From the NCBI GenBank assembly GCA_046329585.1, contig JAXLUI010000002.1, positions 1,860,001-1,924,000 on the forward strand: DNA of 64,000 nt, in the 5' to 3' direction. Shown here one piece after another: positions 1 to 8,410 of the stretch; positions within the stretch are counted from its first letter, which is position 1, and the number at the start of each line of letters is the position of its first letter. The notes below the pieces were generated by a model. That model did not search any database, had not been told where the DNA came from, and saw only the letters and a program-made list of their open reading frames with translations. The DNA is from DLKC01 sp002478885. GTDB lineage: Bacteria > Bacteroidota > Bacteroidia > Chitinophagales > Chitinophagaceae. The position numbers were made by a program, and so were the translations under genes.

Positions 1-147
1 AATACAAATTATGCAGGGAACGGAAGAAGGTAAAATGTAGCTAAAAAATTACACCTGCCGGTTCATTCCTTGTATAACCCGCGATTACATTGGTCAAAAA
101 ATCAACCTGGCTGCCACAGGAATGGCAAATCCATTATTTTTATCCTC

Positions 148-645
148 ATGAAGACAGCAAGCATAAGTGAACTGAAACAGGAACTGCAATACCGGTCTGA
201 CAAAGAGATTATGGAGTTGTGCCTGCAGCTGGCGAGATTTAAAAAAGAAAACAAGGAGTTGCTTACATACCTTTTATTTGAAGCACAGGATGAAGAAGCC
301 TACACAGCAGGCGTAAAACAAATGCTGGAGGAAGCATTTAAAGAAATACACACAACCAATCTCTATTTTGCCAAAAAGAATCTTCGCCGGATTTTGAGGC
401 AGCTAAGCAAAAACATAAAGTACAGCGGCAATAAACAAACCGAAGCTGCATTGCTTATTTACTATTGCAAACTATTGAAGGCTTCGGGCATCAACCTGCA
501 GAAAAGTACGATGATCAATAATCTTTTTCAGCAGCAGCTAAAAAAGATAAAAGCTGCTATCGCCGGTTTGCATGAAGACCTGCAATACGACCTGCTGAAT
601 GACTTGAAGAACGTACAAGTGAGTGACACAACCAAAGCATCATAG
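148..645 (+). CDS. Hypothetical helical protein with repeat-derived C-terminus
   Basis: No family recognised. The frame is open from 70, but ATG 148 is chosen because the residues after it (MKTASISELKQEL) begin a Lys/Glu/Leu-rich, predicted mostly helical protein of about 165 residues, while the upstream part looks like translated leader. The protein has no signal peptide or membrane segment and is probably cytoplasmic. The last codons (NVQVSDTTKA) are read from a copy of the dispersed intergenic repeat at 609-645, which also supplies the stop codon. The ancestral protein therefore probably ended slightly earlier. It is alone on the plus strand, convergent with the alcohol dehydrogenase gene. 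That it is coding is inferred from length and composition only. Confidence 0.6.
   Translation: MKTASISELKQELQYRSDKEIMELCLQLARFKKENKELLTYLLFEAQDEEAYTAGVKQMLEEAFKEIHTTNLYFAKKNLRRILRQLSKNIKYSGNKQTEAALLIYYCKLLKASGINLQKSTMINNLFQQQLKKIKAAIAGLHEDLQYDLLNDLKNVQVSDTTKAS
609..645 (+). repeat. Dispersed repeat copy 1 (GAGTGACACAAC subtype)
   Basis: Contains ACGTACAAGTGAGTGACAC followed by AACCAAAGCATCATAG. It overlaps the 3' end of the preceding coding sequence and provides its last 10 or so codons. Confidence 0.85.
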
Positions 646-671
646 TATTGCCGGTGCCGGGTACATAACAC

Positions 672-704
672 AAAAAAGCACAACCTCCCGGTTGTGCTTT
701 AAAA
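672..704 (-). terminator. Rho-independent terminator of the alcohol dehydrogenase gene
   Basis: Perfect stem AAAGCACAACC / GGTTGTGCTTT with loop TCCC. On the minus strand it is followed by six T, just downstream of the stop of the 721-1767 gene. It may also stop plus-strand transcription, with a weaker T-tract. Confidence 0.85.
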
Positions 705-720
705 TATTTACAGGACTGTA

Positions 721-1767
721 CTACAGAGTTGCCATATCAATTACAAAACGATAACGCACATCTCCTTTCAGCATTCTTTCGTAAGCCGTATTGATGTCCT
801 TGATATCGATCAGTTCAATATCAGATACAATATTGTGTTCGGCACAAAAGTCAAGCATCTCCTGTGTTTCGGGAATGCCTCCTATACCGGAGCCGGCAAT
901 ACTTCTGCGGTTGCCCAGCAAGCTGAAACCATGGATTTGCAGTGGCGTCGGCGGCACGCCCACGCAAATTTGAACGCCATTTGTTTTTAATAAACCGAGA
1001 TAAGTATTGTAGTCATGCGGCGCCGAAACCGTGTCGATGATAAAATGAAAACTGTTGCGAACCGCTTTCAATTGTTCTTTGTCGCTTGTTAATACAAAAT
1101 GGTGAGCGCCCAATCTTTCGGCATCTTTTTGTTTTGATGGAGAATGGCTGAGCATGGTAACTTCCGCACCAAATGCAGCTGCAAATTTTACCGCCATATG
1201 ACCAAGCCCGCCTAAGCCAAGCACAGCTACTTTATGCCCTTTGCCGATTTTCCAATGACGCAACGGAGAGTAGGTGGTTATGCCGGCACACAGCAAAGGT
1301 GCCACTGCGGCGAGATCTAACTTTTCAGAAATACGTAGCACAAAATCTTCATGACAAACCATGATATTGGAGTAACCACCATAAGTCGGCGTTACCTTAT
1401 CTTGCTCGGTGCCATTGTAAGTTTGTGAACTGCCATTTTCACAATACTGCTCGAGGCCATCCTTACAGTTTTCGCAGGTACGGCAGGAGTCAACCATACA
1501 CCCAACACCAACAAGGTCGCCCACTTTATATTTTTTTACATGGTCTCCAACACGGGTAACACGGCCAACGATCTCGTGACCGGGAACCATTGGAAAAATA
1601 CCAGGAAACCATTCGTCCCTGATCTGGTGAAGGTCTGAGTGACAAACACCACAATACAAAATATCAAACTGTACATCGTGAGGTTTAGGCTCACGTCTTT
1701 CAAAATTCCACGGCGCTAATGGCGATGTGTTCGTCTGCGCCGCATAAGCTTTCGTTGCTGTTGCCAT
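721..1767 (-). CDS. yahK: Zinc-dependent NAD(P) alcohol/aldehyde dehydrogenase, YahK/CAD type
   Basis: Medium-chain dehydrogenase of 348 residues that interconverts alcohols and aldehydes, by family with NADP(H); cytosolic. Catalytic-zinc ligands are visible at C39 (CGVCHSD), H64-E65 (PGHEIVGR) and C160 (PLLCAGITTYSPL). The structural-zinc quartet is C95, C98, C101 and C109. The Rossmann motif GLGGLG is at 184-189. The overall sequence closely resembles what I know of E. coli YahK, including the IAGSGIGGIPETQEMLDFC stretch. Start ATG 1767 gives the usual length. The gene is monocistronic, with a good Bacteroidota-type promoter upstream and a strong terminator behind it. The natural substrate cannot be read from the sequence; broad aldehyde reduction is the family norm. 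Confidence 0.93.
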   Translation of the reverse strand: MATATKAYAAQTNTSPLAPWNFERREPKPHDVQFDILYCGVCHSDLHQIRDEWFPGIFPMVPGHEIVGRVTRVGDHVKKYKVGDLVGVGCMVDSCRTCENCKDGLEQYCENGSSQTYNGTEQDKVTPTYGGYSNIMVCHEDFVLRISEKLDLAAVAPLLCAGITTYSPLRHWKIGKGHKVAVLGLGGLGHMAVKFAAAFGAEVTMLSHSPSKQKDAERLGAHHFVLTSDKEQLKAVRNSFHFIIDTVSAPHDYNTYLGLLKTNGVQICVGVPPTPLQIHGFSLLGNRRSIAGSGIGGIPETQEMLDFCAEHNIVSDIELIDIKDINTAYERMLKGDVRYRFVIDMATL

Positions 1768-1849
1768 AATCTAAAATTTAGTTTTGCTTTTGTTAGAGTA
1801 ACCAGGGGTAAGTATTGCACAAACAAACAGTTCATGCATTTGTTTTATA

Positions 1850-1889
1850 TATCGTTCAAAAATAGGCGAACTTAACGAGGCCGGACAAA
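1850..1889 (-). promoter_or_regulatory. Bacteroidota-type promoter for the alcohol dehydrogenase gene
   Basis: Minus-strand -33 element TTTG (1889-1886) and -7 element TATTTTTG (1864-1857) are separated by 21 bp, matching the TTTG-N19-21-TAnnTTTG consensus of this phylum. It would give a 5' leader of about 80 nt. Confidence 0.55.
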
Positions 1890-1893
1890 GTAA

Positions 1894-2802
1894 TCAGAGA
1901 TGCGCTTCCAGGAATGCAAACAACGCAGTTCTTATATAATCCGCATCAAACATTTCGCCATAATGCGGCGCACCGGGAACAACAATCAATTGATTCTTTA
2001 CATCGTTGAGGGTAAGCCACGAACTGAGCACTTTGGATTGTGTGTTGGGCACCGACTCATCTTTCTCGCCCTGCACGATAAGAAACGGTGGATCGTTCTT
2101 ATCAACATACGTAACCGGGCTCGCACGCTTTGCAAGATCGGGCCTTGCAATTTGGGTTGCGCCAAGTAGCCGGGCAACCGGGCTGCTTAACCCGTTCACG
2201 GTAGTATCCGGGTTATTTGCCAGCATCAACAGGTCTGCAGGACCATAAAAATCAAGCACTGCCTTTATTCTAAAATGCGGCTTTGCCCCTTTTGGATAAA
2301 AATCTTTCACATCATTATTGTTCGACAAACCGGTCAAACATGCAAGATGGCCGCCGGCCGAAAAACCGACCAGCGCTATCCGGTCGCGATCGATATTGTA
2401 TTCCTTTGCGTGCTGGTATAAATATTCCAATGCCTGGTTACAGTCTTGTATCTGTGCCGGAAAAACAGCCTCGGTGCTGTAACGGTAGTCGATCGATGCA
2501 AGTGCATAGCCTTTTGCAATAAAACCTTTCACCGTGTTGGCCATATAACTCATGTCCGCGTACTTATCATTAACCATCCACGCGCCGCCATGTATCCACA
2601 CCACTAAAGGGAGGTTTTTCTTATCACCGGCCGGGAGATAAATATCCAGCAAATGTTTTGTAGATGCATCTCCTGCATAATTGATATTGCTGTGCATGAC
2701 CGTACCCTGCGGAAAAAGTTTTTGCACAGGCGATGTTTGCGCAGGCAACAGTTTAAACAGCAGCAGAAATGACCAAAGCAACCATTGAATTTTTCTTTTC
2801 AT
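1894..2802 (-). CDS. Secreted alpha/beta-hydrolase, carboxylesterase (BD-FAE-like)
   Basis: Serine esterase of 302 residues, likely periplasmic. A signal peptide is seen at 1-21 (KRKIQWLLW, hydrophobic core, LPAQ). The oxyanion motif HGGAW is at 71-75 and the nucleophile elbow GFSAGG has its serine at about 148. An Asp in QGEKDESVP and a His in GAPHYGEMF complete the triad. The HGGAW/GxSAGG combination is typical of the hormone-sensitive-lipase and BD-FAE feruloyl/acetyl esterase families, which de-esterify plant polysaccharides. The substrate is inferred from the rest of the window's glycosidases, not from this gene. Transcribed alone, away from the DUF1080 gene, with two dispersed repeats in the intergenic space upstream. 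Confidence 0.88.
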   Translation of the reverse strand: MKRKIQWLLWSFLLLFKLLPAQTSPVQKLFPQGTVMHSNINYAGDASTKHLLDIYLPAGDKKNLPLVVWIHGGAWMVNDKYADMSYMANTVKGFIAKGYALASIDYRYSTEAVFPAQIQDCNQALEYLYQHAKEYNIDRDRIALVGFSAGGHLACLTGLSNNNDVKDFYPKGAKPHFRIKAVLDFYGPADLLMLANNPDTTVNGLSSPVARLLGATQIARPDLAKRASPVTYVDKNDPPFLIVQGEKDESVPNTQSKVLSSWLTLNDVKNQLIVVPGAPHYGEMFDADYIRTALFAFLEAHL

Positions 2803-2879
2803 GCGCTTAAGTTAAACGTATTTCTGTTGCTGACCACGCAGATTTTTTGGAGCCCGGCTGTACCGCCTGGACATCTTCC

Positions 2880-2927
2880 GTTGCGCTTGTCCCGGGGAGG
2901 GACGATCCGGGATTGCTCTCTTATACT
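2880..2927 (-). repeat. Dispersed repeat copy 2 (hairpin-insert form C)
   Basis: TTGCG, then a hairpin (TCCCGG ... CCGGGA), then TTGCTCTCTTATACTTTCG. It forms an inverted pair with copy 3, about 80 bp away. Confidence 0.75.
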
Positions 2928-3006
2928 TTCGAATATTGGTGACCCTTATCCAACAAAACCGTTGCCGCTAAGCGCTTTATTCATCATTGACCATTCACAG
3001 ATAGTA

Positions 3007-3040
3007 TGTACAAGTGTGCGACGCAAGTAAAGCTGCCATG
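3007..3040 (+). repeat. Dispersed repeat copy 3
   Basis: GTACAAGTGTGCGACGCAA followed by GTAAAGCTGCCATG. Oriented opposite to copy 2. Confidence 0.85.
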
Positions 3041-3165
3041 AAAAACAAATGCCGGGCAACAAAAATTTATATCAGGGTTTCTTTATGTGCAATCATACCA
3101 AGGGCTTACATTTACGTGATACATTAATTGTTTTTCTAACCCGGGCAAAAGCCCAATTGCATATC

Positions 3166-4128
3166 ATGAAAAAAGAATGCTCAACACGAAGGAAACACGC
3201 ATGGCGCACCATGCTGATGCTCGCAACAGTACTTTTTGTAACCGTTACCGGGGTTAAGGCAGCAGGCAAATCGCCGCTGGAAGGCCGCTGGGACATGACG
3301 ATTGACTGGAACGGTAAACCTGCACCGGGCTGGCTCGAAGTAAGGCACTCAGGCACCAACATGCTCGTGGGCCAGGTGGTGATAAACTTTGGCAGCGCAA
3401 GGCCTGTAGCACGCGTAAATTTTACCGACGGCAAACTCAGCTTTGCTGTTCCGCCACAATGGGACAGGGGTGATAAAGACCTGGTTTTTGAAGGCACGCT
3501 GGAGGGAGAAAACATCAGCGGCTCCTTAACATACACTGATGGCAGTATAATGAAATGGACAGCAGTTCGCGCGCCGGCACTCCGCCCTTCCGGCGAAGTA
3601 AAGTGGGGAAAGCCAGTCCCGGTTTTCAACGGGAAAGATTTAACGGGCTGGCATGCCCTCGGCACCGTTAACCAATGGGTGGTAGACAATGGTGTGCTGA
3701 AGAGCCCGAAGTCGGGCAGCAATATTGCCACCGATCAAAAGTTCTCAGACTTTAAACTGCATGTTGAATTTCGCTACCCTGCCGAAAGCAACAGCGGCGT
3801 TTACCTGCGTGGCCGTTATGAAGTGCAGATCATTGATTGCACCGGGCCCGAAACAACAAGGGATTCACTGGGCTCTGTATACGGATTTATTTCTCCCAGC
3901 GAGGTAGCACCAAAAGGCCCGGGCGAATGGCAGAGCTACGATATTACACTCGTTGGCAGGTTCGTTACCATTGCCGTAAACGGAAAAGAAGTGGTGCATA
4001 ACCAGGAAATACCAGGTATTACCGGCGGTGCACTCGACAGTAAGGAAGGGGAGCCCGGACCGATCTATTTCCAGGGCGATCACGGGCCGATCGAATTCAG
4101 GAATATTACCATTGCGACAGCAAAATAA
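3166..4128 (+). CDS. DUF1080 / 3-keto-disaccharide hydrolase-domain protein
   Basis: Secreted protein of about 320 residues. ATG 3166 (MKKECSTRR) is chosen because it starts a clean signal peptide (hydrophobic TMLMLATVLFVTVTG, then VKAAG); the frame extends upstream without a plausible leader. The N-terminal half is a small beta domain (LEGRWDMTIDWNGKPAPGW). The C-terminal half is a DUF1080 concanavalin-like jelly roll: VFNGKDLTGWHALG, then SDFKLHVEFRYP, SNSGVYLRGRYEVQI and FRNITI near the end. The family includes hydrolases acting on 3-keto-glycosides; many members are only annotated by fold. Two Gfo/Idh/MocA oxidoreductases nearby could supply 3-keto sugars, which is inference. Followed by a strong terminator. 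Confidence 0.85.
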   Translation: MKKECSTRRKHAWRTMLMLATVLFVTVTGVKAAGKSPLEGRWDMTIDWNGKPAPGWLEVRHSGTNMLVGQVVINFGSARPVARVNFTDGKLSFAVPPQWDRGDKDLVFEGTLEGENISGSLTYTDGSIMKWTAVRAPALRPSGEVKWGKPVPVFNGKDLTGWHALGTVNQWVVDNGVLKSPKSGSNIATDQKFSDFKLHVEFRYPAESNSGVYLRGRYEVQIIDCTGPETTRDSLGSVYGFISPSEVAPKGPGEWQSYDITLVGRFVTIAVNGKEVVHNQEIPGITGGALDSKEGEPGPIYFQGDHGPIEFRNITIATAK

Positions 4129-4133
4129 ATTAC

Positions 4134-4170
4134 GCAGGTTCCCGGCTCTTAACGGGAACCTGTTTCTTTA
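4134..4170 (+). terminator. Terminator after the DUF1080 gene
   Basis: CAGGTTCCCG stem, loop GCTCTTAA, CGGGAACCTG, then TTTCTTT. Perfect 10-bp stem five bases after the stop codon region. Confidence 0.85.
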
Positions 4171-4174
4171 ACGC

Positions 4175-4972
4175 ATGCCATTTTATACTCCCGAAATAAG
4201 AACAGTAAATGTAACACGCTATGTAACCCCACTACGCGAAGGCGGCTCCTTGCCTGCTATTGCAGGGGCTGATGACGACTTCATGTACGTGTTAAAGTTT
4301 CGCGGCGCCGGGCAGGGACCAAAGGCATTGATCGCAGAACTTATCGGCGGTGAACTGGCAAGAGCGGTGGGGTTAAGGGTTCCTGAAATTGTGTTCGCCA
4401 ATCTTGAGGCTGCATTTGGCAGAACAGAGCCGGATGAAGAAATACAGGATTTGTTGAAAGCGAGCACAGGCCTGAATCTCGCACTCCATTACCTGCAGGG
4501 TGCTGTTACCTACGACCCGGTAACAGTAATACCCGATGAACAATTGGCGTCTGACATTGTGTGGCTTGACTGTTTAATTACCAATGTTGACCGCACTGCC
4601 CGCAACACAAACATGCTAATGTGGAAAAGAGATCTGTGGCTGATCGACCACGGCGCATCGTTGTATTTTCATCACGCGTGGCAAAACTTCGAAGAGCAGG
4701 CGATAAAACCTTTTCTACAGGTGAAAGACCACGTGCTGTTGCCTCAGGCTTCAGCAATAGAAAAGAGTGATGAAAAATTCCGGGCGCTGTTAAACGAAGA
4801 AATCTTTGCGGCAATTGTTTCTTTGATTCCCGGAGAATGGCTCAGGGAAGACGGTTCCGCTGAAAGCGCCGACGAAAAAAGAATGGTCTATCAAAAATTT
4901 TTAACCACAAGGCTTAACGCTTCCGGAGTTTTTGTAAAAGAAGCAATCAATGCAAGAAAAGCAATTATTTGA
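4175..4972 (+). CDS. HipA-like kinase domain protein (HipA_2 type)
   Basis: A 265-residue protein resembling the short stand-alone HipA-family kinases, not full HipA: it lacks the HipA N-terminal subdomain. Visible kinase features are a beta-strand lysine in YVLKFRG (K41), a catalytic-loop-like NVDRTARNTNML (D139) and a DFG-equivalent WLIDHGASL (D158). No signal or membrane segment, so cytoplasmic. The stop overlaps the next gene (DUF3037) by 23 bp, so the two are translationally coupled. The pairing HipA_2-DUF3037 is recurrent in bacteria; by analogy to HipA it might phosphorylate a protein partner, but no target is known. No HipB-like DNA-binding partner is present, so it should not be called a classical toxin-antitoxin module. 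Confidence 0.82.
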   Translation: MPFYTPEIRTVNVTRYVTPLREGGSLPAIAGADDDFMYVLKFRGAGQGPKALIAELIGGELARAVGLRVPEIVFANLEAAFGRTEPDEEIQDLLKASTGLNLALHYLQGAVTYDPVTVIPDEQLASDIVWLDCLITNVDRTARNTNMLMWKRDLWLIDHGASLYFHHAWQNFEEQAIKPFLQVKDHVLLPQASAIEKSDEKFRALLNEEIFAAIVSLIPGEWLREDGSAESADEKRMVYQKFLTTRLNASGVFVKEAINARKAII

Positions 4973-5333
4973 GTATGCCATTATAAGGGTGGTGCCACGC
5001 GTTGAAAGAGGCGAATTCCTCAACGTTGGGGTAATCCTTTATTGTGCATCGAAAAGCTTTCTTCAAATAAAATATGCTTTGAACAAAGAAAGGCTGCTGG
5101 CGCTCTCCCCGGAAATCGAATTCAACGAACTCACGCAGATCCTTCATGCTTTTGAACAAATATGCAAGGGCGCAGCAGAGGGCGGCCCCATCGCGCAACT
5201 GCCATTAAGTTCCCGCTTTCGCTGGCTAACCGCGGCAAGAAGTACCGTTATACAAACATCACCGGTGCACCCTGGCCTGTGCAGCGACATGAATAATACC
5301 CTGGATAAGCTTTATGCAGAAATGGTAGCATAA
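4950..5333 (+). CDS. DUF3037 domain protein, partner of HipA-like kinase
   Basis: A 127-residue protein matching the DUF3037 pattern: FEYAIIRVVPRVERGEFLNVGVILYC at the N-terminus, then a helical half ending GLCSDMNNTLDKLYAEMV. ATG 4950 lies inside the 3' end of the kinase gene, which fixes the start and indicates translational coupling. The biochemical function of the family is not known to me. Its conserved position next to HipA_2 kinases suggests it is a substrate, inhibitor or scaffold of the kinase. No catalytic motif is evident. A repeat copy follows about 80 bp downstream. Confidence 0.82.
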   Translation: MQEKQLFEYAIIRVVPRVERGEFLNVGVILYCASKSFLQIKYALNKERLLALSPEIEFNELTQILHAFEQICKGAAEGGPIAQLPLSSRFRWLTAARSTVIQTSPVHPGLCSDMNNTLDKLYAEMVA

Positions 5334-5402
5334 TCAATATTACCCGCAATTCAATGTTCGCAAAGTGAGGGAATACTTTTTGTCCCCGGCACCTGTATGC
5401 CA

Positions 5403-5435
5403 TAGCATCGTCCCTTGCGTCGCACACTTCAGCTA
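5403..5435 (-). repeat. Dispersed repeat copy 4
   Basis: TTGCGTCGCACACTTCAGC at 5414-5432, preceded by GCATCG. It lies in the 340-bp gap between the DUF3037 gene and the small membrane peptide gene, which otherwise shows nothing recognisable. Confidence 0.8.
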
Positions 5436-5672
5436 TCGCTGTTTAATAAGCATACAGCAAATGCCGCTATCACTCATGCAACACTTTGCATTCCTTATAA
5501 AAGGCCGGCGCTGCTACACTGCTGATCATCTTAACCCGGAAGCTTCGGCTACCACTGAGAAAACCCGTGATTGTTGTTTCAGTATATGTATAAATATTAA
5601 TCGGCAATGGACTAAAATAGGCTTATCTTATGAGCTGACTGCTCTTCTATTCAAAAAGTTTTAACCAACAAA

Positions 5673-5780
5673 ATGAACAACAAAAAAGATCTGAACGTAG
5701 CAAAATTCCTGGCGCTCATGGGCATGCTGTTTCTCGCAATGGCAGCCATCGTTATTGTAAGCTTGCTTATAATGGACTAA
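5673..5780 (+). CDS. Small single-pass membrane peptide (35 residues)
   Basis: Short frame from ATG 5673 to TAA 5780 encoding a charged N-terminus (MNNKKDLNVAK) and one long hydrophobic helix (FLALMGMLFLAMAAIVIV, then SLLIMD). The charged-then-hydrophobic layout and lack of disruptive residues are typical of real small inner-membrane proteins. No homologue recognised. It stands alone between the DUF3037 gene and the hybrid kinase gene on the other strand, flanked by repeat copies 4 and 5. Conservation in relatives would be needed to be sure that it is translated. Confidence 0.5.
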   Translation: MNNKKDLNVAKFLALMGMLFLAMAAIVIVSLLIMD

Positions 5781-5880
5781 CCGTTTCTTCAAATAAGGTT
5801 ATCGTACACCCTGCAGATGCACGCCGCATACTGGATGGGGATTGTCATGCGCATGCAAAAAGCCGCGTTAACAAAAGAAA

Positions 5881-5912
5881 GTACAAGGGAGTGACACAAC
5901 GAAGCCGATAGT
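5881..5912 (+). repeat. Dispersed repeat copy 5 (GAGTGACACAAC subtype)
   Basis: GTACAAGGGAGTGACACAAC followed by GAAGCCGATAGTGGC. Lies just beyond the 3' end of the hybrid kinase gene and is oriented against copy 4. Confidence 0.8.
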
Positions 5913-5931
5913 GGCACAAAAGCATAATCAC

Positions 5932-8292
5932 TTATATATATTTTAAAATGGCGGCAAGCAGTACCTCCGGCTCGAAAGGCTTAAGTACAATATCCATAAC
6001 GTTCATGTCGGATAGCCGGTTGTTTTCATTGGCATTGCTGCTTGCTGTAAGCGCAATCACGGGAAGGTCGAAACCAGCTGCCCTTAACCGCCGGATGGAT
6101 TCGTAGCCATCCATAACAGGCATATGAAGATCCATCAGCACGAGGCGATGTTTTAACGCATCAAACTTATCCAACGCAGCCTGGCCGTTTTCCGCAACAT
6201 CAACAACCGCACCCCAGCTTTCCAAAAAGTTTAGCGCAACCATTACATTAAACTCGTTGTCTTCTGCCATGAGCAAATGAATGCCTTTGAGTGGCGCTTC
6301 GTTTACGAGTGATGTCATGTCAGCCTCCTCGCGCTTTATTTCCAGCTTGCCTGCAACATCGCAGTTACGGGTAAAATAAAAAGTGGAGCCATGCCCCGGG
6401 CTACTGCTTAACTTAAGCTGGCTGCCTTGCAAATCGAGCAGGCTTTTACAAATGGATAAGCCAAGCCCCGTTCCGCCAAAGCTTCTTGTGGTGGAATTGT
6501 CCGCTTGCGTAAACCTTTCAAAAATGGCTTTTTGTTTTTCAGGTGCAATGCCGATACCGGTATCCTTTACACTAATCGTGAGTGCAATTGCTTTTTCTGT
6601 CCGGGCTTCTACCTTTGTTGCAATTGTTACACTGCCTTCCTCTGTAAATTTTATGGCATTGTGAACAAGATTGTTCAACACCTGTGAAAGCCTTGTCGGA
6701 TCAAGTACCAGTGCTACGTCTAAAGTCTTGTCGGGTTCAAACACCAGCTTTACCATTTTCTCTTCTGCGACTGTCTCAAATGTTTGAATAATATTTTCTA
6801 TGACGCCGTGCACATCGGTGGGCATTGGTTCAAACTGTATTTTACCCGCTTCTATCTTGTTAAAATCGAGAATATCATTTACGATCGACAAGAGGTTTTT
6901 AGCAGAAAAAAGCATTACAGCAAGTTCCTTATCATAATTTTCTTTAGGGTCTTTTTTCATCAGCAGGTGCGTCATGCCGATAACGCCATTTAACGGCGTT
7001 CTTATTTCGTGTGACATCACCGACAGGAATTCAGATTTGGCTTTCAGCGCCTGCTCGGCTTGCTCTTTAGCCGATCGCAACCTGGTGGCAAATCTGTACG
7101 ACAGGATAAGCGACTGTAGGAAAAAATAGAAAAAATAGCCGGCAAAAACGAGGTAGGTAAAAGAGCCGACAATATTAAAATAATGCAGGTTAAGCGTGAG
7201 TATTACCATGATCATTATAAACACACTGGCCATAGACGCTTTCGCCCCGGTTCGCTTATTGCTCGCAGCTTTTATATAGATGAACAATGCATAACTGATG
7301 TAGACAAAAAGCAGGATCAGGAAATAACTCATAAACCCGGTAAACGTTGTTGTTGGAAAAACAATCACGGTGCCAACAAAAAGCACGCCTGCCCAAATAA
7401 GAAAAGTTATCAGTGCATCATTGGTGTCTTCCGGGTAAAGATGCCGGGTATATTTCATAAAAAATATGGCAGAAAGATACAGCGACAGGTATTCAAAGTG
7501 AAGGGTGACTGCCCAGGGAACCGTTTCAAAAAGATTATGCAAAACATAAGGATAAGTGCCAATGATCCGGTAACTGTAGCACATGCAGAAAAGAGAAAAA
7601 AACAGGGTCGCCTTGTCTTGCCGGCCAAACAAATAAAGGCCAAGAAAAAAAAGGCCGCCCATAAAAAGACACCCGCTTAAAAGAAAGTCTATGGATTGCG
7701 ACCTGGTGTGTTGCGTGGACAAGGAATGCAAACCAGCCACGGACAAGGATTTGTAAACCCCACCTTTATAATGACTAAAATTCGCAACCTGCAATACAAT
7801 ATCAAGGGTATCGGAACCGGTAGGCAACGCTTTATAACCTACCGACCAATGGGGCGTATAGGCACCTGGAGACTTGCCAACCTTGCCATCTTCGGCAAAC
7901 AATTTACCATTTACAAAAACCTGGTAACTGCTGTATACATCGGGCAACTGCAGGGCCAGTGGTATATGCGTGGCGGGCAGCAACACCCGTAGCGCATAAG
8001 TGGCATAACCGGATGAACTTATCCGGCTGTCGGCATTGCGCATATCGTTCCACAACATCGGCAACCGGGCAAAACTTTTTTGATAAAATTGCAGCGAATC
8101 GGGGCTGATAAGCTCATTCCAGTAAAAAATCCACTCACCATTGAGGGCAACCCCATTGTTTCGTAAATGCTCGTTCCGGAGATCGAGAATGCCCATTTTC
8201 GCGGAAGGAAGTGTTCCGGTGGATTGCGCCGGCGCACTTGTGGCAAACAGTATGCAAACAAAACAAAAAATATAAAACGGGAGGTTTTTCAA
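5932..8292 (-). CDS. Hybrid sensor histidine kinase/response regulator with 7TMR-DISM sensor
   Basis: A 786-residue membrane two-component protein. Order: signal peptide (1-23, ending SAPAQ); extracellular jelly-roll sensor of 7TMR-DISMED2 type (about 30-195, with LQLPDVYSSYQVFVNGKL); seven hydrophobic helices (about 203-400, 7TMR-DISM_7TM); coiled linker RSAKEQAEQALKAKSEF; HisKA with phospho-accepting H428 in SHEIRTPLNG; HATPase_c with DTGIGIAPE and GGTGLGLSI; and a C-terminal receiver with phospho-acceptor D721 in LMDLHMPVMDG and KPF near the end. The sensor type usually binds carbohydrate-like or small ligands; the ligand here is unknown. No output DNA-binding domain is present and no regulator gene is adjacent, so the signal must pass to a distant partner. 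The start codon is TTG (8292-8290), since no ATG fits the signal peptide. Confidence 0.92.
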   Translation of the reverse strand: MKNLPFYIFCFVCILFATSAPAQSTGTLPSAKMGILDLRNEHLRNNGVALNGEWIFYWNELISPDSLQFYQKSFARLPMLWNDMRNADSRISSSGYATYALRVLLPATHIPLALQLPDVYSSYQVFVNGKLFAEDGKVGKSPGAYTPHWSVGYKALPTGSDTLDIVLQVANFSHYKGGVYKSLSVAGLHSLSTQHTRSQSIDFLLSGCLFMGGLFFLGLYLFGRQDKATLFFSLFCMCYSYRIIGTYPYVLHNLFETVPWAVTLHFEYLSLYLSAIFFMKYTRHLYPEDTNDALITFLIWAGVLFVGTVIVFPTTTFTGFMSYFLILLFVYISYALFIYIKAASNKRTGAKASMASVFIMIMVILTLNLHYFNIVGSFTYLVFAGYFFYFFLQSLILSYRFATRLRSAKEQAEQALKAKSEFLSVMSHEIRTPLNGVIGMTHLLMKKDPKENYDKELAVMLFSAKNLLSIVNDILDFNKIEAGKIQFEPMPTDVHGVIENIIQTFETVAEEKMVKLVFEPDKTLDVALVLDPTRLSQVLNNLVHNAIKFTEEGSVTIATKVEARTEKAIALTISVKDTGIGIAPEKQKAIFERFTQADNSTTRSFGGTGLGLSICKSLLDLQGSQLKLSSSPGHGSTFYFTRNCDVAGKLEIKREEADMTSLVNEAPLKGIHLLMAEDNEFNVMVALNFLESWGAVVDVAENGQAALDKFDALKHRLVLMDLHMPVMDGYESIRRLRAAGFDLPVIALTASSNANENNRLSDMNVMDIVLKPFEPEVLLAAILKYI

Positions 8293-8410
8293 CTGGAGGA
8301 TTGTTGTCTTTAAATAAAATCAATCAGCAACTGCTCCGGAATATAAAGCAAACTTCCTGCTGCCCTAAAATATGGCCGCACCAATTACCGCTATAATATG
8401 CCCGGCTGGA

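Noticed and set aside
1..147. A gene at the left edge
   Set aside because: No convincing frame; only the leader of the first small protein gene.
3093..3731. Minus-strand frame of 212 residues
   Set aside because: Antisense to the DUF1080 gene, Ser/Pro/Thr-rich shadow frame.
4175..5333. Classical HipBA toxin-antitoxin call
   Set aside because: No HipB-like HTH protein and no HipA N-terminal subdomain; the partner is DUF3037.
5365..5664. Plus-strand frame of 99 residues
   Set aside because: Contains repeat copy 4, has no domain character, and overlaps the leader of the small membrane peptide gene.
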